From Pseudomonas putida (GTDB lineage: Bacteria > Pseudomonadota > Gammaproteobacteria > Pseudomonadales > Pseudomonadaceae), in the NCBI RefSeq assembly GCF_030159595.1, contig NZ_BSKJ01000010.1, positions 158,500 through 222,499 of the forward strand: a DNA stretch of 64,000 nt, read 5' to 3'. The position numbers were made by a program, and so were the translations under genes. Of this stretch, positions 7,542 through 16,375 are shown piece after piece. Under the pieces are notes generated by a model. It saw only the letters and a program-made list of their open reading frames with translations. It ran no database searches and was not told where the DNA came from. Each line of letters begins with the position of its first letter. Position 1 is the stretch's first letter.

Positions 7542-10500
7542 CAGAAGGTCATCTCCGCACCGACCAGCACGCCGTTGGCGCGCTCGTATAGATTGCCGCC
7601 CAGCGACTGCTGGTATTCGGCACGCACTTTCAGCGAGCCGCGGTAGGCGTTGTAGCGGTCGTCATCGAACCACCATTGCCAACGCACGCCAACCCCGGCC
7701 CGGGCGTCCTGGCGCCAGTCGTTGCTCGGGTCCTGGCTGGAGAACTCGACAAAGCCGTAGGGCATTATGGTTTGCGGTGAGCTGCCGGGCAGTTTCCAGG
7801 CGTGCCCTTGCTGGTAGCGCGACAGCCAGGCGTGGTCGCCAGCGCGGGTCCACCAGGCCGCGTCGAGGTAGAGGAAGCGCTCGTTCCAGTCGCCTTCATC
7901 CACCCGCCAGTCGTTGCGCCAGTCGCCCTGGTCAAGGAACGAGGCGGTGGCGCGCAGCAACAGGTCGTTGCTCGACTCGGCGTTGTGGCGCAGGTCGCCC
8001 CAGTTGCCGCCGACCTTGGCCGGGCTCAACAACTGCCCCAGGCTCAGGCCACGATAGTGTTCTTCGTCGATCTGTCGCTGGTGATACAGCTCGGCGTACA
8101 GGTTGAGGTTGGCCTGGCCGAGCGGCTTGTAACGCAGGCCGACGCCGGTACCCATGCTTTGCGCGTAATCGGTACGGCTCTGACCACCGAACAGTACCCG
8201 GCCATAAACCGAGAGGGTGCTGCCGTTGCGGCTGGGCTCTTCACCCAGGGCGTGGTCCCACATGGCCAGCTGCACGTTCTGCGATTGTGCGCGGCGCGAG
8301 CTGCCGCTGCGCTGGCCGTTGTCGAGGAACTTGTCGTTGGTCGAGGTGCCGGCGGGTGACCAGGTGCTGGCCAGGGTGATGGTGTCACGCCGTGACAGCG
8401 CTTCGTGGGCCCTGCGCTGGCGGTATTTGCGGGCTTCCAGGCTGCCGTATTCATCATCGCCGTCCACCACGTTCTGTTCCACATCAAGGATGCGGCGCAG
8501 TTCGCGGCGTGCCGAGGCGCTGTCTTCGGCTTCGTCGTAGCGCAGGGCCAGCGTTTCGCCAAGGCGGTAATCCTCGGGGAAGTCGTGGGTCGCCCGTTCG
8601 AGGTAGGGGATCGACTGGCGGCGCTGGGCCTTGTCCGAGGCGCCGGCCAGGCGCATGCCGTAATCGGCGCGGTAGCGGGGCTGGTCGGGGGCCAGGCGCA
8701 CGGCTTCGGCGAGCCAGGCCATGCTCTGCGCGCTGTCGCCGGCCAGTTGCGCGGTGCTGGCGGCCGCGTAGTAGTGGTCGGCGCGTGGGTTGCTGGCCAA
8801 GGCACGACGCTGGAAGCCCAGAGCGGCCTGGTAGTCGCCTTGGCGCTGGGCGATGGCCGCGCCCAGCGCCCAGTCATCGGCGTTGTGGTGCGCAGCGGCG
8901 TCCCAATAGCGCCGAGCGGCTTCGGTATCGCCGGCATTCAGCGCGCCACGGGCGGCGGTGAGGCGTGCATTGTCGGTCCAGGCGCTGTCCGGCAGGCTCC
9001 GCCAGATCGGCAGCGCGGTTTCGGAGTCGCCGGCTGCTTCGAGTGCATAGGCCAGCGGCAGGCGGTTGCTGCGGTCGCCCAAACGTTCGGCAGCCTGGTA
9101 ATAGACCACCGCTTCACCAGGCTGGTCAGGCATGGCGCAGCGGCCCAGCGCACGGTACTGGCCGGGTTCGCTCGGCATGGCCGGCACCGCTTGGCGCACG
9201 GCATCGCACTGGCCGTCTTCCGCCAGGCGGCCAAGCAATTGGGCGCGGGTATTGGCATCGACCTGAGGGACCAGGCCACGCATACGGTGGCTGTCCAGCG
9301 GCCCGTCGTTGCGTGCATACAGGTTACCCAGACGTTGTAGCAACGAGGGGCTGAGGCGACCCTGGCGGCGGTCGTAGGCCTGCTCCAGCAGTTGCCGGGC
9401 GTGTGCAACCTGGCCCTGTTCCACCAGCAGGAAAGTGGTTTGCTCCAGCGCGGCCAAGTCGCCGCTTTGCCGGTAGCGTTTCTCCCATTCGCCGGCTGTG
9501 CGCGGCTGCGGGGGGGGTGGTGGGTCGCCATACAGGCGTTGCTTGAGCACGGTGTAGGCGCGTGCATCGGCCGTGGTCGTGCAGCCTTTGAACTGCTCGC
9601 GGGCCAGGTCCGGATCATGGCGCGACAGCCAGTCGACGGTCTCCAGGCAGGGCCGCTGCAGGTCATTGCTCAAGCGCATTACCATTGCCGCATCATCGCC
9701 TTCGCGGGCCAGCTCCCACAGCTGCTGGCGCTGGTCGGGTTGATTCAACTGATCGGGCGGCAGCGACTGTAACCAGCGTTGGGCCTGCTGGTTGTGGCCC
9801 ACGGCAATGGCACGGTTGGCCATGGCCAAGCGCGCCTGGTTAGCCGCTTGAGGGGAGGGCGCGCTGGCCAGCAGCGTGTTCAGCCCTTTTTCATCCACCT
9901 GTTGGACATAGGCATTGGCCAAGCGTTGCCAGTCTTCGGCTGGCAACTGGCCCTTGTCGGCGAGCGGCTGCAGTTGCTCGATGGTTTCCTTCCAGTTGCG
10001 CAGCTGTTCGGCAAAGTTGGCCCGGGCCAGGCGCAGTACCTGGCCATCGTCGCGCGGTGGCAGCTGGTTGAGCCACTCCAGCGCTTTGCCTGCACCCCCG
10101 AACTTGGCCAGGCTCAGGCTGTAAGCCTGCCACAGGCGCACCCGGTGCATGGCATCACTGGTGGCCAGCCATTGCTCTACCTGACTGGCGGGCGGTGGGT
10201 CCTGCTCGATCCACGTCAGGCGCAGTTCGAGCAACGCGTCGGCGTATTCGGGGCTTCCGTCCAGTTGTTCGGCCAGCGCTTCGGCGTCCTTGTAGCGGCG
10301 TTGGTGGGCCAGGGCCTCTACCAGCAGCGCGCGGGCTTCGTCGTTGTTCGGTACCCGGCCCAGCACATGACGGGTCAGGCGCTCGACCTCGGCCCAGTTG
10401 TCTTTCCTGGCCTCACGGTAACTGCGGTCCATGAACGGAAAACTGGTGAACCGCTGGAAATCGGTCATCGGTGCCGAGGCGGCGACGGGCAGTGCGGCGG

Positions 10501-10546
10501 AGCACAGCAGCAGGCCGGTGAAGGTGAGCGTAAAATGCGGCTTCAT
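7541..10546 (-). CDS. nfrA: NfrA: TPR-rich outer-membrane beta-barrel protein (phage N4 receptor / glycan export family)
   Basis: This encodes 1001 residues, close to E. coli NfrA (about 990). A signal peptide (LLLCSAALPVAAS) is followed by TPR-like helical repeats over roughly residues 40-650 and a C-terminal part rich in alternating aromatic/polar strands that ends in F (GAEMTF), as in outer-membrane barrels. In E. coli NfrA is the outer-membrane receptor for phage N4 and works with NfrB in making and exporting a surface glycan (established). The start ATG at 10546 overlaps the nfrB stop by four bases (ATGA). The long open frame running upstream of 10546 is an accidental reading of nfrB in another frame. 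Confidence 0.9.
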   Translation of the reverse strand: MKPHFTLTFTGLLLCSAALPVAASAPMTDFQRFTSFPFMDRSYREARKDNWAEVERLTRHVLGRVPNNDEARALLVEALAHQRRYKDAEALAEQLDGSPEYADALLELRLTWIEQDPPPASQVEQWLATSDAMHRVRLWQAYSLSLAKFGGAGKALEWLNQLPPRDDGQVLRLARANFAEQLRNWKETIEQLQPLADKGQLPAEDWQRLANAYVQQVDEKGLNTLLASAPSPQAANQARLAMANRAIAVGHNQQAQRWLQSLPPDQLNQPDQRQQLWELAREGDDAAMVMRLSNDLQRPCLETVDWLSRHDPDLAREQFKGCTTTADARAYTVLKQRLYGDPPPPPQPRTAGEWEKRYRQSGDLAALEQTTFLLVEQGQVAHARQLLEQAYDRRQGRLSPSLLQRLGNLYARNDGPLDSHRMRGLVPQVDANTRAQLLGRLAEDGQCDAVRQAVPAMPSEPGQYRALGRCAMPDQPGEAVVYYQAAERLGDRSNRLPLAYALEAAGDSETALPIWRSLPDSAWTDNARLTAARGALNAGDTEAARRYWDAAAHHNADDWALGAAIAQRQGDYQAALGFQRRALASNPRADHYYAAASTAQLAGDSAQSMAWLAEAVRLAPDQPRYRADYGMRLAGASDKAQRRQSIPYLERATHDFPEDYRLGETLALRYDEAEDSASARRELRRILDVEQNVVDGDDEYGSLEARKYRQRRAHEALSRRDTITLASTWSPAGTSTNDKFLDNGQRSGSSRRAQSQNVQLAMWDHALGEEPSRNGSTLSVYGRVLFGGQSRTDYAQSMGTGVGLRYKPLGQANLNLYAELYHQRQIDEEHYRGLSLGQLLSPAKVGGNWGDLRHNAESSNDLLLRATASFLDQGDWRNDWRVDEGDWNERFLYLDAAWWTRAGDHAWLSRYQQGHAWKLPGSSPQTIMPYGFVEFSSQDPSNDWRQDARAGVGVRWQWWFDDDRYNAYRGSLKVRAEYQQSLGGNLYERANGVLVGAEMTF

Positions 10547-12717
10547 GCCACCTCCCGGATCAGGTCGAGGGCAGCCTGCTGTTCGCTGGCCTGTTCGTCG
10601 AGTGCCTGTTGCAACACCTGCTCGGTGATGATGCCGCGAGCGATCAGGTGCTCGCCCAGGCTCTGGTGTTCGGGGTCGAAGTCGATCAATGCCTGGTTGA
10701 ACAAGGTGACGGGCACCATACCGCGCACCTGCAGCAGGGCACCGAGCATGACCTGGTGGTGGCTGACCTGTTCCAGCAGCGCCTCGTCGTCCTGGTGGCG
10801 TGCCAGCGTGGCTAGCATGTCGCGGGTTTCCGGCTTCTGCCAGGGGCTTGGGTAGTGGTAGCGCAGGCCCAGGGTTACCCGGCCTTGTGGTGCCAGGCGC
10901 ACGCGTACCGGGCGCTTGAGGTGACGGCTGATTACCCCCAGTGACACTTGGCTGACCGGGCTCTCGCTGGCCAGGATCAGCGTGTCGCCGTCCTCGGCCA
11001 CCGGCAGCACGCCGTAGTGCGTGGCCAGTTTGCGTGGCAGTTTGGCGATCAACTGTGGGTCGAGCTTGAACGGGTTCAGCGGGGCCCAAGGCAGGTCCAG
11101 CTGCTCGGCCAAGGTGGCCACCAGCTGTTCGCTGTTTACCCAGCCACGCAGCAGCAGTTCGCGGCCCAGGCGTCGGCGTACAGGGCTGTTGATTGCCTGT
11201 TGCAACTGTTCGTCGCTGATCAGCCCCTTGGCCACCAGTCGCTGGCCCAGCGGTGTGCGGGCAGGGGCCGCGATGGCGGGAAACTCGTGGGTGGTCTTGT
11301 CCCAGGCCACGCGGCGCGAGTCGCCCATCTCCATCACCTGGCGCAGGGCGCGCAGGTTGGCGAAGAAGTTGACGAAGTTGCTCCACATCATGCGCGGTGC
11401 CGACAGCAGGCCTTCGCCAATGCCGTAGAAACGGGTAACGAACCAGCCGCGCTGGAACAGCCGGTTGAGCAGCATCAGGCCGTTCAGCCACAGCAGGGTC
11501 GAAAGCAGCCAACTGTCGCTGAGGATCGACATGAAACGCCACGAATCCGGCGCAATCACCGTGACCAGCCACATGGCCAGCAACACCAGCAGCAACAGGT
11601 TGACCAGAAAACTCAGCAGGTAGGCGAACAGCCCCCGGCGGTCGCGCCACAGGAAGTAGTTGAGCGCGCCCTTGCGGCTCCAGCCCAGGTTGCTGGTGCC
11701 CTGGAACACGATGCCGACGATCCACCGCGACTTTTGCCGAATGGCATGCTGCCAGTCCCGCGGGAAGTGCTCGCGCACGCAGATCACCTGGGAAAATGCG
11801 CGGCTCATGCCGGGGCGCCATTCTTGTTTCAGGGTCAGCGCCGGGTCGCTGATGGAGTAGCGGGCGAAAATGCACTTCATGCCTTTTTGCTTCAGGCGAA
11901 AGCCAATGTCGTAGTCTTCGGTCAGGCTCTGCACGTCGAAGGCGATGCCGTCGCCGTCCTCCAGCAACGCGCTGATGGCGCGGCGGCTGAAACAGGTGCC
12001 GACCCCGGCACTGGGCACCTGGCCGGTGAGTGCTTCGCGAACGATAACGTCTTTGCCGTGGTTTTCGGCGAACTCGTCGACATAGTGGCCGGCGGTGAAG
12101 CCCTTCCATTCCGGCGCATAGGGGTACACCGGGATCTGGATCATGTCCTTGTTCGGCAGCAGGTAGTTGAACAGGCGCAACTCCATGGGCGATATCACGT
12201 CTTCGGCGTCGTGCAGGATGAAACCGGCGAACTCGATGCCGGCGTCCTGCTGGAAGCGCAGCAGCGCGTCGATGATGTTGTTCAGGCAGTCGGCCTTGCT
12301 GGTGGGGCCGGGGCGGGCGCACACCACTTTGTGCACGTTGGGGTAGTGCAGGCACACCGCATCGACATCGGCTTGGGTTTGCAGGTCGTTGGGGTAGGTG
12401 CCGACGAAAATCTGGTAGTTCTCGTAGTCGATGGTGGAGGCTGCAAGGCGGGCCATTTCACCGACCACGCCCACTTCGTTCCAGGCGGGTACCATGATGG
12501 CCAAGGGTTTTTCCGGGACTTCGTACAGGCGTTTCTCGTCGGCCTTTTCGTACTTGTCGTAAATACGGAAACGCCGGATCAGCTTGCGCCCCCAGTAACA
12601 CAGGTCGATGAACAGATCGTCCAGGCCTAGCAGGAACATCAGCGAGGCGAGGGTGATGGCCAGTATCTTCAGGCCGAACAGCACATAGGTGAGAAAATCG
12701 ATGAATGCCAGGCTCAT
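10543..12717 (-). CDS. nfrB: NfrB: inner-membrane GT2 glycosyltransferase with duplicated MshEN c-di-GMP-binding modules
   Basis: Predicted inner-membrane glycosyltransferase of 724 residues (E. coli NfrB 745). N-terminal helices (10-35) precede a GT2 domain with PLAIMVPAWNE (71-81), HDAED (169-173), SLTEDYDIG (264-272) and QKSRW (328-332), then further helices at 363-420. The C-terminal third carries T2SS-E N-terminal-like (MshEN) motifs of the LGxxLxxxGxxxxxxLxxAL type: PLGQRLVAKG at 489 and RLGRELLLRG at 516, then MLGALLQVRG at 657 and SLGEHLIARG at 686, that is two tandem pairs. MshEN motifs bind c-di-GMP (established), and E. coli NfrB is reported to be c-di-GMP-activated. The start at 12717 is the conserved MSLAFIDFLTYVLFGLK. 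It is the first gene of the leftward nfr operon. Confidence 0.92.
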   Translation of the reverse strand: MSLAFIDFLTYVLFGLKILAITLASLMFLLGLDDLFIDLCYWGRKLIRRFRIYDKYEKADEKRLYEVPEKPLAIMVPAWNEVGVVGEMARLAASTIDYENYQIFVGTYPNDLQTQADVDAVCLHYPNVHKVVCARPGPTSKADCLNNIIDALLRFQQDAGIEFAGFILHDAEDVISPMELRLFNYLLPNKDMIQIPVYPYAPEWKGFTAGHYVDEFAENHGKDVIVREALTGQVPSAGVGTCFSRRAISALLEDGDGIAFDVQSLTEDYDIGFRLKQKGMKCIFARYSISDPALTLKQEWRPGMSRAFSQVICVREHFPRDWQHAIRQKSRWIVGIVFQGTSNLGWSRKGALNYFLWRDRRGLFAYLLSFLVNLLLLVLLAMWLVTVIAPDSWRFMSILSDSWLLSTLLWLNGLMLLNRLFQRGWFVTRFYGIGEGLLSAPRMMWSNFVNFFANLRALRQVMEMGDSRRVAWDKTTHEFPAIAAPARTPLGQRLVAKGLISDEQLQQAINSPVRRRLGRELLLRGWVNSEQLVATLAEQLDLPWAPLNPFKLDPQLIAKLPRKLATHYGVLPVAEDGDTLILASESPVSQVSLGVISRHLKRPVRVRLAPQGRVTLGLRYHYPSPWQKPETRDMLATLARHQDDEALLEQVSHHQVMLGALLQVRGMVPVTLFNQALIDFDPEHQSLGEHLIARGIITEQVLQQALDEQASEQQAALDLIREVA

Positions 12718-12911
12718 GCGGCAGTCACCGGCAGGGTGGAGTGGGCCATCGTCTTTATCCTCGCTCGGTTCCCTCGACGAAGTTGTACGACATGTCGCTG
12801 TTTGTACGGGATAGATACAAGCAGCCGAATACGAGGTTGTCCAAATTTCGGGCTTTTTCTTATGGGCCACATCTTGTAGCTTTACAGGTCGTTTACCCTA
12901 GGGAGCTGAAC

Positions 12912-13343
12912 ATGCAAGGCAAGGCCCGCAAGATCGTTCAGGCCATTCTTTACGAGGCCATCGCTGTGGCCTGCGTGGCGCCTGCACTGGAGTTGGCATT
13001 CGGTGCCGGCATGGCGCAGTCGACCGTGCTGTCGGTGCTGATGTCGGGCATCGCGATGAGCTGGAACATGGGCTACAACTGGGTGTTCGAGCGTTGGGAA
13101 GCGCGCCAGCACCAGCGTGAGCGCACCTTCATGCGGCGCTTGCTGCATGCGTTGGGCTTCGAGGGGGGCTTGGTGGTGATTTTGCTGCCGCTGGTGGCGT
13201 ACTGGCTGGACGTTAGCCTGTGGGCGGCACTGCTGACCAACCTGGCGTTGTTCGTGTTCTTCTTCGTTTACGCCTTTGCCTTCCAGTGGGGTTTCGACAA
13301 GGTGTTCGATGTGCCGCTTTCGGCGCAGCAGGCCAAGTGTTGA
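12912..13343 (+). CDS. PACE-family (AceI-like) biocide efflux membrane protein
   Basis: A 143-residue membrane protein with four predicted helices arranged as two bacterial transmembrane pair (BTP) domains. The RKIVQAILYEAIAV opening, the conserved SWNMGYNWVFERWE at the end of the first pair, and the RLLHALGFEGGLV start of the second pair are typical of proteobacterial antimicrobial compound efflux (PACE) proteins. AceI exports chlorhexidine; other members export acriflavine and related cations (established for the family). I chose the ATG at 12912 behind GGGAG (12901-12905); the longer frame from 12705 runs into the divergent promoter region of nfrB. It diverges from nfrB by 195 bp. Confidence 0.9.
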   Translation: MQGKARKIVQAILYEAIAVACVAPALELAFGAGMAQSTVLSVLMSGIAMSWNMGYNWVFERWEARQHQRERTFMRRLLHALGFEGGLVVILLPLVAYWLDVSLWAALLTNLALFVFFFVYAFAFQWGFDKVFDVPLSAQQAKC

Positions 13344-13369
13344 CTTTGTGTCGCACTACCGGCTAAGTT
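13340..13369 (+). promoter_or_regulatory. Probable sigma-70 promoter of the ilvA leader transcript
   Basis: TTGACT (13340-13345) and TAAGTT (13364-13369) are 18 bp apart and lie just ahead of the leader peptide start at 13378. The -35 box overlaps the stop codon of the PACE gene. The spacing is acceptable and the -10 box is weak. Confidence 0.4.
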
Positions 13370-13377
13370 CCTACCCC

Positions 13378-13440
13378 ATGAATACATTCCCGCATGTGAA
13401 CGCCATTATTATTACCGCCATTATCAGCTTGGCGGGCTAG
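13378..13440 (+). CDS. Ile/Thr-rich leader peptide of the ilvA attenuator
   Basis: A 20-codon ORF, MNTFPHVNAIIITAIISLAG, contains five Ile and two Thr codons, five of them in or next to the block IIITAII. It ends with TAG 13438-13440, 18 bases before a terminator hairpin. Ile is the end product and Thr the substrate of the pathway started by the threonine dehydratase encoded next, which is the standard logic of a leader peptide that senses charged tRNA. Its own ribosome site is weak. It is too short for routine gene callers and is probably unannotated in most genomes. Confidence 0.8.
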   Translation: MNTFPHVNAIIITAIISLAG

Positions 13441-13480
13441 CGCGTACGTGCACCGAACCCGCCCTGGAGGCGGGTTTTTT
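13414..13480 (+). promoter_or_regulatory. Transcription attenuator of ilvA (alternative hairpins and terminator)
   Basis: Four complementary segments are visible. 1: ACCGCC at 13414-13419, inside the leader codons just after the Ile run. 2: GGCGGG at 13431-13436, overlapping the leader stop. 3: CCCGCC at 13458-13463. 4: GGCGGG at 13469-13474, followed by TTTTTT (13475-13480). 1:2 plus 3:4 gives the terminator form; 2:3 gives the antiterminator. A ribosome stalled on the Ile codons 13405-13413 would cover segment 1 and favour 2:3, so ilvA is transcribed when Ile-tRNA is scarce. The mechanism is inferred from classic his/ilv/thr attenuation. Confidence 0.85.
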
Positions 13481-13524
13481 CTCTCTGACTCCTGGGCAAC
13501 GTGAAAACAGCCAAGGAGTTATCG

Positions 13525-15084
13525 ATGACCAGCTTCAGCCTTCCGCGTACTACCGTCACCCCCCAGCAACTGCTGTCGGAGCAGGTGCGGCGCATTCTTG
13601 CCGCGCCGGTGTACGACCTGGCCATCGAAACGCCCCTGCAAGCCGCGCCTGCCTTGTCTGCCAGCCTGGGTAACCAGGTCTTGCTCAAGCGTGAAGACCT
13701 GCAGCCTACCTTCTCGTTCAAGATCCGGGGTGCCTACACCCGGCTGTCGCGTCTGACCCGCGCGCAGCGTGAGCGCGGGGTCATCACTGCCTCGGCCGGC
13801 AACCATGCCCAAGGCGTGGCCCTGGCGGCATCGCATTTGGGCATGAAGGCCACCATCGTCATGCCCACCACCACGCCATCGCTGAAAGTGGAAGGGGTGC
13901 GTTCGCGCGGCGGGCATGTGGTATTGCACGGTGAGAGCTTTCCGCATGCCTTGGCCCACGCGCTGAAACTGGCCGACAGCGAAGGCGCCACCTTCGTACC
14001 GCCTTTCGACGACCCGGACGTGATCGCCGGGCAGGGCACGGTGGCCATGGAAATCCTGCGCCAGCGCCCGGGTGCGTTGGATGCCATCTTCGTACCGGTG
14101 GGGGGTGGTGGTTTGATCGCCGGCATTGCCGCCTATGTGAAGTACCTGCGCCCGGAGGTGAAGGTGATCGGCGTGGAGCCGGAAGACTCCAACTGCCTGC
14201 AGGCTGCCATGGCCGCTGGCGAGCGGGTGATCCTGCCGCAGGTCGGCACGTTTGCCGATGGTGTGGCGGTGGCGCAGATCGGCGCCCATTGCTTCGAGCT
14301 GTGCCGGCACTTCGTCGATGAGGTGGTGACGGTGAGCAGCGATGAGCTGTGTGCGGCGATCAAGGACATCTACGACGATACCCGGTCGATCACCGAGCCG
14401 TCCGGGGCGCTGGCCGTGGCGGGGATCAAGAAGTATGTAGCACGCGATGGCGTGCAGGGACAAACCTTGGTTGCCATCGATTCCGGGGCGAACGTCAACT
14501 TCGACCGCCTGCGTCATGTGGCCGAGCGGGCCGAGCTGGGTGAGCAACGCGAGGCCATCATTGCCGTGACCATCCCTGAACAACCGGGTAGCTTCCGCGC
14601 CTTCTGCCAGGCGCTGGGCAAGCGGCAGATCACCGAGTTCAACTACCGCTATTACCCGGGCAAGGAAGCGCGCCTGTTCGTGGGCGTACAGACCCATCCG
14701 CTGCACGACCCGCGTGACCAGTTGCTGGCCAACCTGCGCGAGCAGGGCTACAGCGTACTGGACCTGACCGAAAACGAGCTGGCCAAGTTGCATGTGCGTC
14801 ATACCGTGGGTGGCCACGCCGCGCCGGGTGCGGATGAGCGGGTCATGCGCTTCGAGTTCCCTGAGCGGCCTGGGGCGTTGTTGGGCTTTTTGGAGCGGCT
14901 GGGCAAGCGCTGGAACATCAGCCTGTTCCATTACCGCAACCATGGGGCGGCGGAGGCCCGGGTATTCGCGGCGCTGGAGGTGCCGGGGGACGAGGTCGCG
15001 GGGTTGCCGTTGGCGCTGGATGAGATGGGGTATCGGTATTGGGATGAGACGGATAACCCGGCTTACAAGCTGTTCCTAGGGTGA
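13525..15084 (+). CDS. ilvA: Threonine dehydratase (biosynthetic, IlvA)
   Basis: PLP enzyme converting L-threonine to 2-oxobutanoate and ammonia, the first step of isoleucine synthesis; cytoplasmic. It has 519 residues. The PLP lysine is in TFSFKIRGAY (about residue 65), the Gly-rich phosphate-binding loop is VGGGGLIAG (about 196), and two ACT-like regulatory domains follow (EQPGSFRAFCQALG and FPERPGALLGFLERLG), as in E. coli IlvA, where they mediate Ile/Val allostery. ATG 13525 follows AAGGAG at 13513-13518. An attenuator with an Ile-rich leader lies directly upstream. P. putida has two ilvA copies as I recall; this one resembles the attenuated copy ilvA1. Confidence 0.95.
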   Translation: MTSFSLPRTTVTPQQLLSEQVRRILAAPVYDLAIETPLQAAPALSASLGNQVLLKREDLQPTFSFKIRGAYTRLSRLTRAQRERGVITASAGNHAQGVALAASHLGMKATIVMPTTTPSLKVEGVRSRGGHVVLHGESFPHALAHALKLADSEGATFVPPFDDPDVIAGQGTVAMEILRQRPGALDAIFVPVGGGGLIAGIAAYVKYLRPEVKVIGVEPEDSNCLQAAMAAGERVILPQVGTFADGVAVAQIGAHCFELCRHFVDEVVTVSSDELCAAIKDIYDDTRSITEPSGALAVAGIKKYVARDGVQGQTLVAIDSGANVNFDRLRHVAERAELGEQREAIIAVTIPEQPGSFRAFCQALGKRQITEFNYRYYPGKEARLFVGVQTHPLHDPRDQLLANLREQGYSVLDLTENELAKLHVRHTVGGHAAPGADERVMRFEFPERPGALLGFLERLGKRWNISLFHYRNHGAAEARVFAALEVPGDEVAGLPLALDEMGYRYWDETDNPAYKLFLG

Positions 15085-15145
15085 CCTGAAAACTTGGGGC
15101 TGCCTGTACTGAGTACTGCGTAGCTATTCAGCATCGCGCGGTCCC

Positions 15146-15185
15146 TGTGGGAGCTGGCTTGCCGGCGATGGGCCGCGAAGCGGCC
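15146..15185. repeat. Single REP palindrome
   Basis: TGTGGGAGCTGGCTTGCCGG followed by CGATGGGCCGCGAAGCGGCC is the P. putida REP type. It sits in the convergent gap between ilvA and the next gene. The same core recurs at the right end of the window (63801-63907). Confidence 0.8.
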
Positions 15186-15193
15186 CTAGGATT

Positions 15194-16375
15194 TCAGCGT
15201 TCACGCATGAAAAAGCCGGCAACGAACTTGCGGAAGGTTTCCAGGCTCTTGAAGTCGGCATAGCGCTTGAAGTTCTCGGCATCTGGCTCGGGCCCGATCG
15301 GCTGCTCCAGCAATGACACCGACAGCACGCGGTCCTGGTCCGAGGTCAGCACCAGTTCATCCATGACCTGCCCGCCGATCACCGGCCGGCGCATTTGCAC
15401 TTTCACACCTTTGCTGGCCATCCAGTCAATCAACGACACCAGCGCCTTGAGCGGCTCACGCTCTTCATCGCGATACACAGGGAACAAGTGGGCACGGGAC
15501 AGCACCGGTACGCTGGCCACATGGATCAGCTCATAGAAATGGCTACCGGCGCTGGTGGGTGAGTAGATCATCAGCGCCAGTAATGGCCCGGTGGTACGGC
15601 TACCGCCCCAATACAGGTGGTGCCCCTGGAAGTCGAAGCCGTCTTCATTACGGTTGTTGAACAGCTTGCGCCCTTTGATCTGGTCGACACAGTCCAGCAG
15701 CAAGCCGTGGCGGCGGTGGTTACCGAACACCGTGGCTTCACGAAGGCGGGACTTGAGCATCATCATGTGCTTCATGTCCAGACGGGTTTCCAGGTAGTTG
15801 CTGGCGGGCACCCGCTCCAGCAGCGGGTAGCGGCTGGCCACGCTGCGCAATTCGGCAAACTGCGTGGTCAGGTCCTTTTTCAGGTGGGTGGCGTAAAGGT
15901 TGAGGCCGCTGGTTTCGATCCAGGTCAGCAGCAGTGACAGCAGGCGCTGTTGTTCGCGGCGGTCGTTGCCATCGCCGCTGGCACTGCTGGTGGCGCTGCG
16001 GAAGTCGCCGAGCAGGCGCAGTGGCGTGTCGGGCGGCAGCCAGGCCGCAGGTGGGGCAGGGTCGTTTTCACGCTCGGCTGCCTCCCGCTCGTCCTTGGTG
16101 AACGGGCAGCCGGGCGCGTGTTCTGCTGTGCCCGGGTTGTTTTTGAGAAACAGCGTGCCGGTGCTGCCGTTGAGGGTGACATTGAGCACCGGCAAGGCGT
16201 CGTTGCGGCAGTCGCAGGCCAGCCACTGGTTAGCGTTGCGCACCTTCATCAGCAGCTGGTTGGCCTGCAGCAGGCGTGGGCCGCCGAGGCTGCCGGTGGC
16301 AAAGCCGACCAGCAGCTCTTCTTCGGCGGGGGTCAGGCTGCGCACCTGGGCGGCGGATTTGTCGATGATTCGCAT
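15194..16375 (-). CDS. Conserved hypothetical protein with an N-terminal Cys/His cluster
   Basis: I do not recognise a family for this 393-residue soluble protein. It has no signal peptide or membrane segment. Near residues 48-85 it has ACDCRND and, about 32 residues later, HAPGCPF; the CxC..HxxxC spacing could bind zinc, and the pattern resembles proteins that handle nucleic acid or act as small zinc ribbons. The middle is basic and rich in M/L/R (DMKHMMMLKSRLREATVFGNHRRHG), and the C-terminus is FKSLETFRKFVAGFFMRER. ATG 16375 (MRIIDKSAAQ) has GGAG seven bases upstream and is preferred to the longer frame from 16402. Neighbours give no clear functional link. Confidence 0.7.
   Translation of the reverse strand: MRIIDKSAAQVRSLTPAEEELLVGFATGSLGGPRLLQANQLLMKVRNANQWLACDCRNDALPVLNVTLNGSTGTLFLKNNPGTAEHAPGCPFTKDEREAAERENDPAPPAAWLPPDTPLRLLGDFRSATSSASGDGNDRREQQRLLSLLLTWIETSGLNLYATHLKKDLTTQFAELRSVASRYPLLERVPASNYLETRLDMKHMMMLKSRLREATVFGNHRRHGLLLDCVDQIKGRKLFNNRNEDGFDFQGHHLYWGGSRTTGPLLALMIYSPTSAGSHFYELIHVASVPVLSRAHLFPVYRDEEREPLKALVSLIDWMASKGVKVQMRRPVIGGQVMDELVLTSDQDRVLSVSLLEQPIGPEPDAENFKRYADFKSLETFRKFVAGFFMRER

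Noticed and set aside
10547..12355. Upstream extension of the nfrA frame to a 1604-codon ORF
   Set aside because: The extra part is low-complexity Pro/Arg/Ala translation of nfrB in another frame; nfrA starts at 10546 with a signal peptide and ATGA overlap.
10948..12630. Long + strand ORF of 560 codons opposite nfrB
   Set aside because: It is a high-GC shadow frame; the minus strand encodes the recognisable NfrB with conserved motifs.
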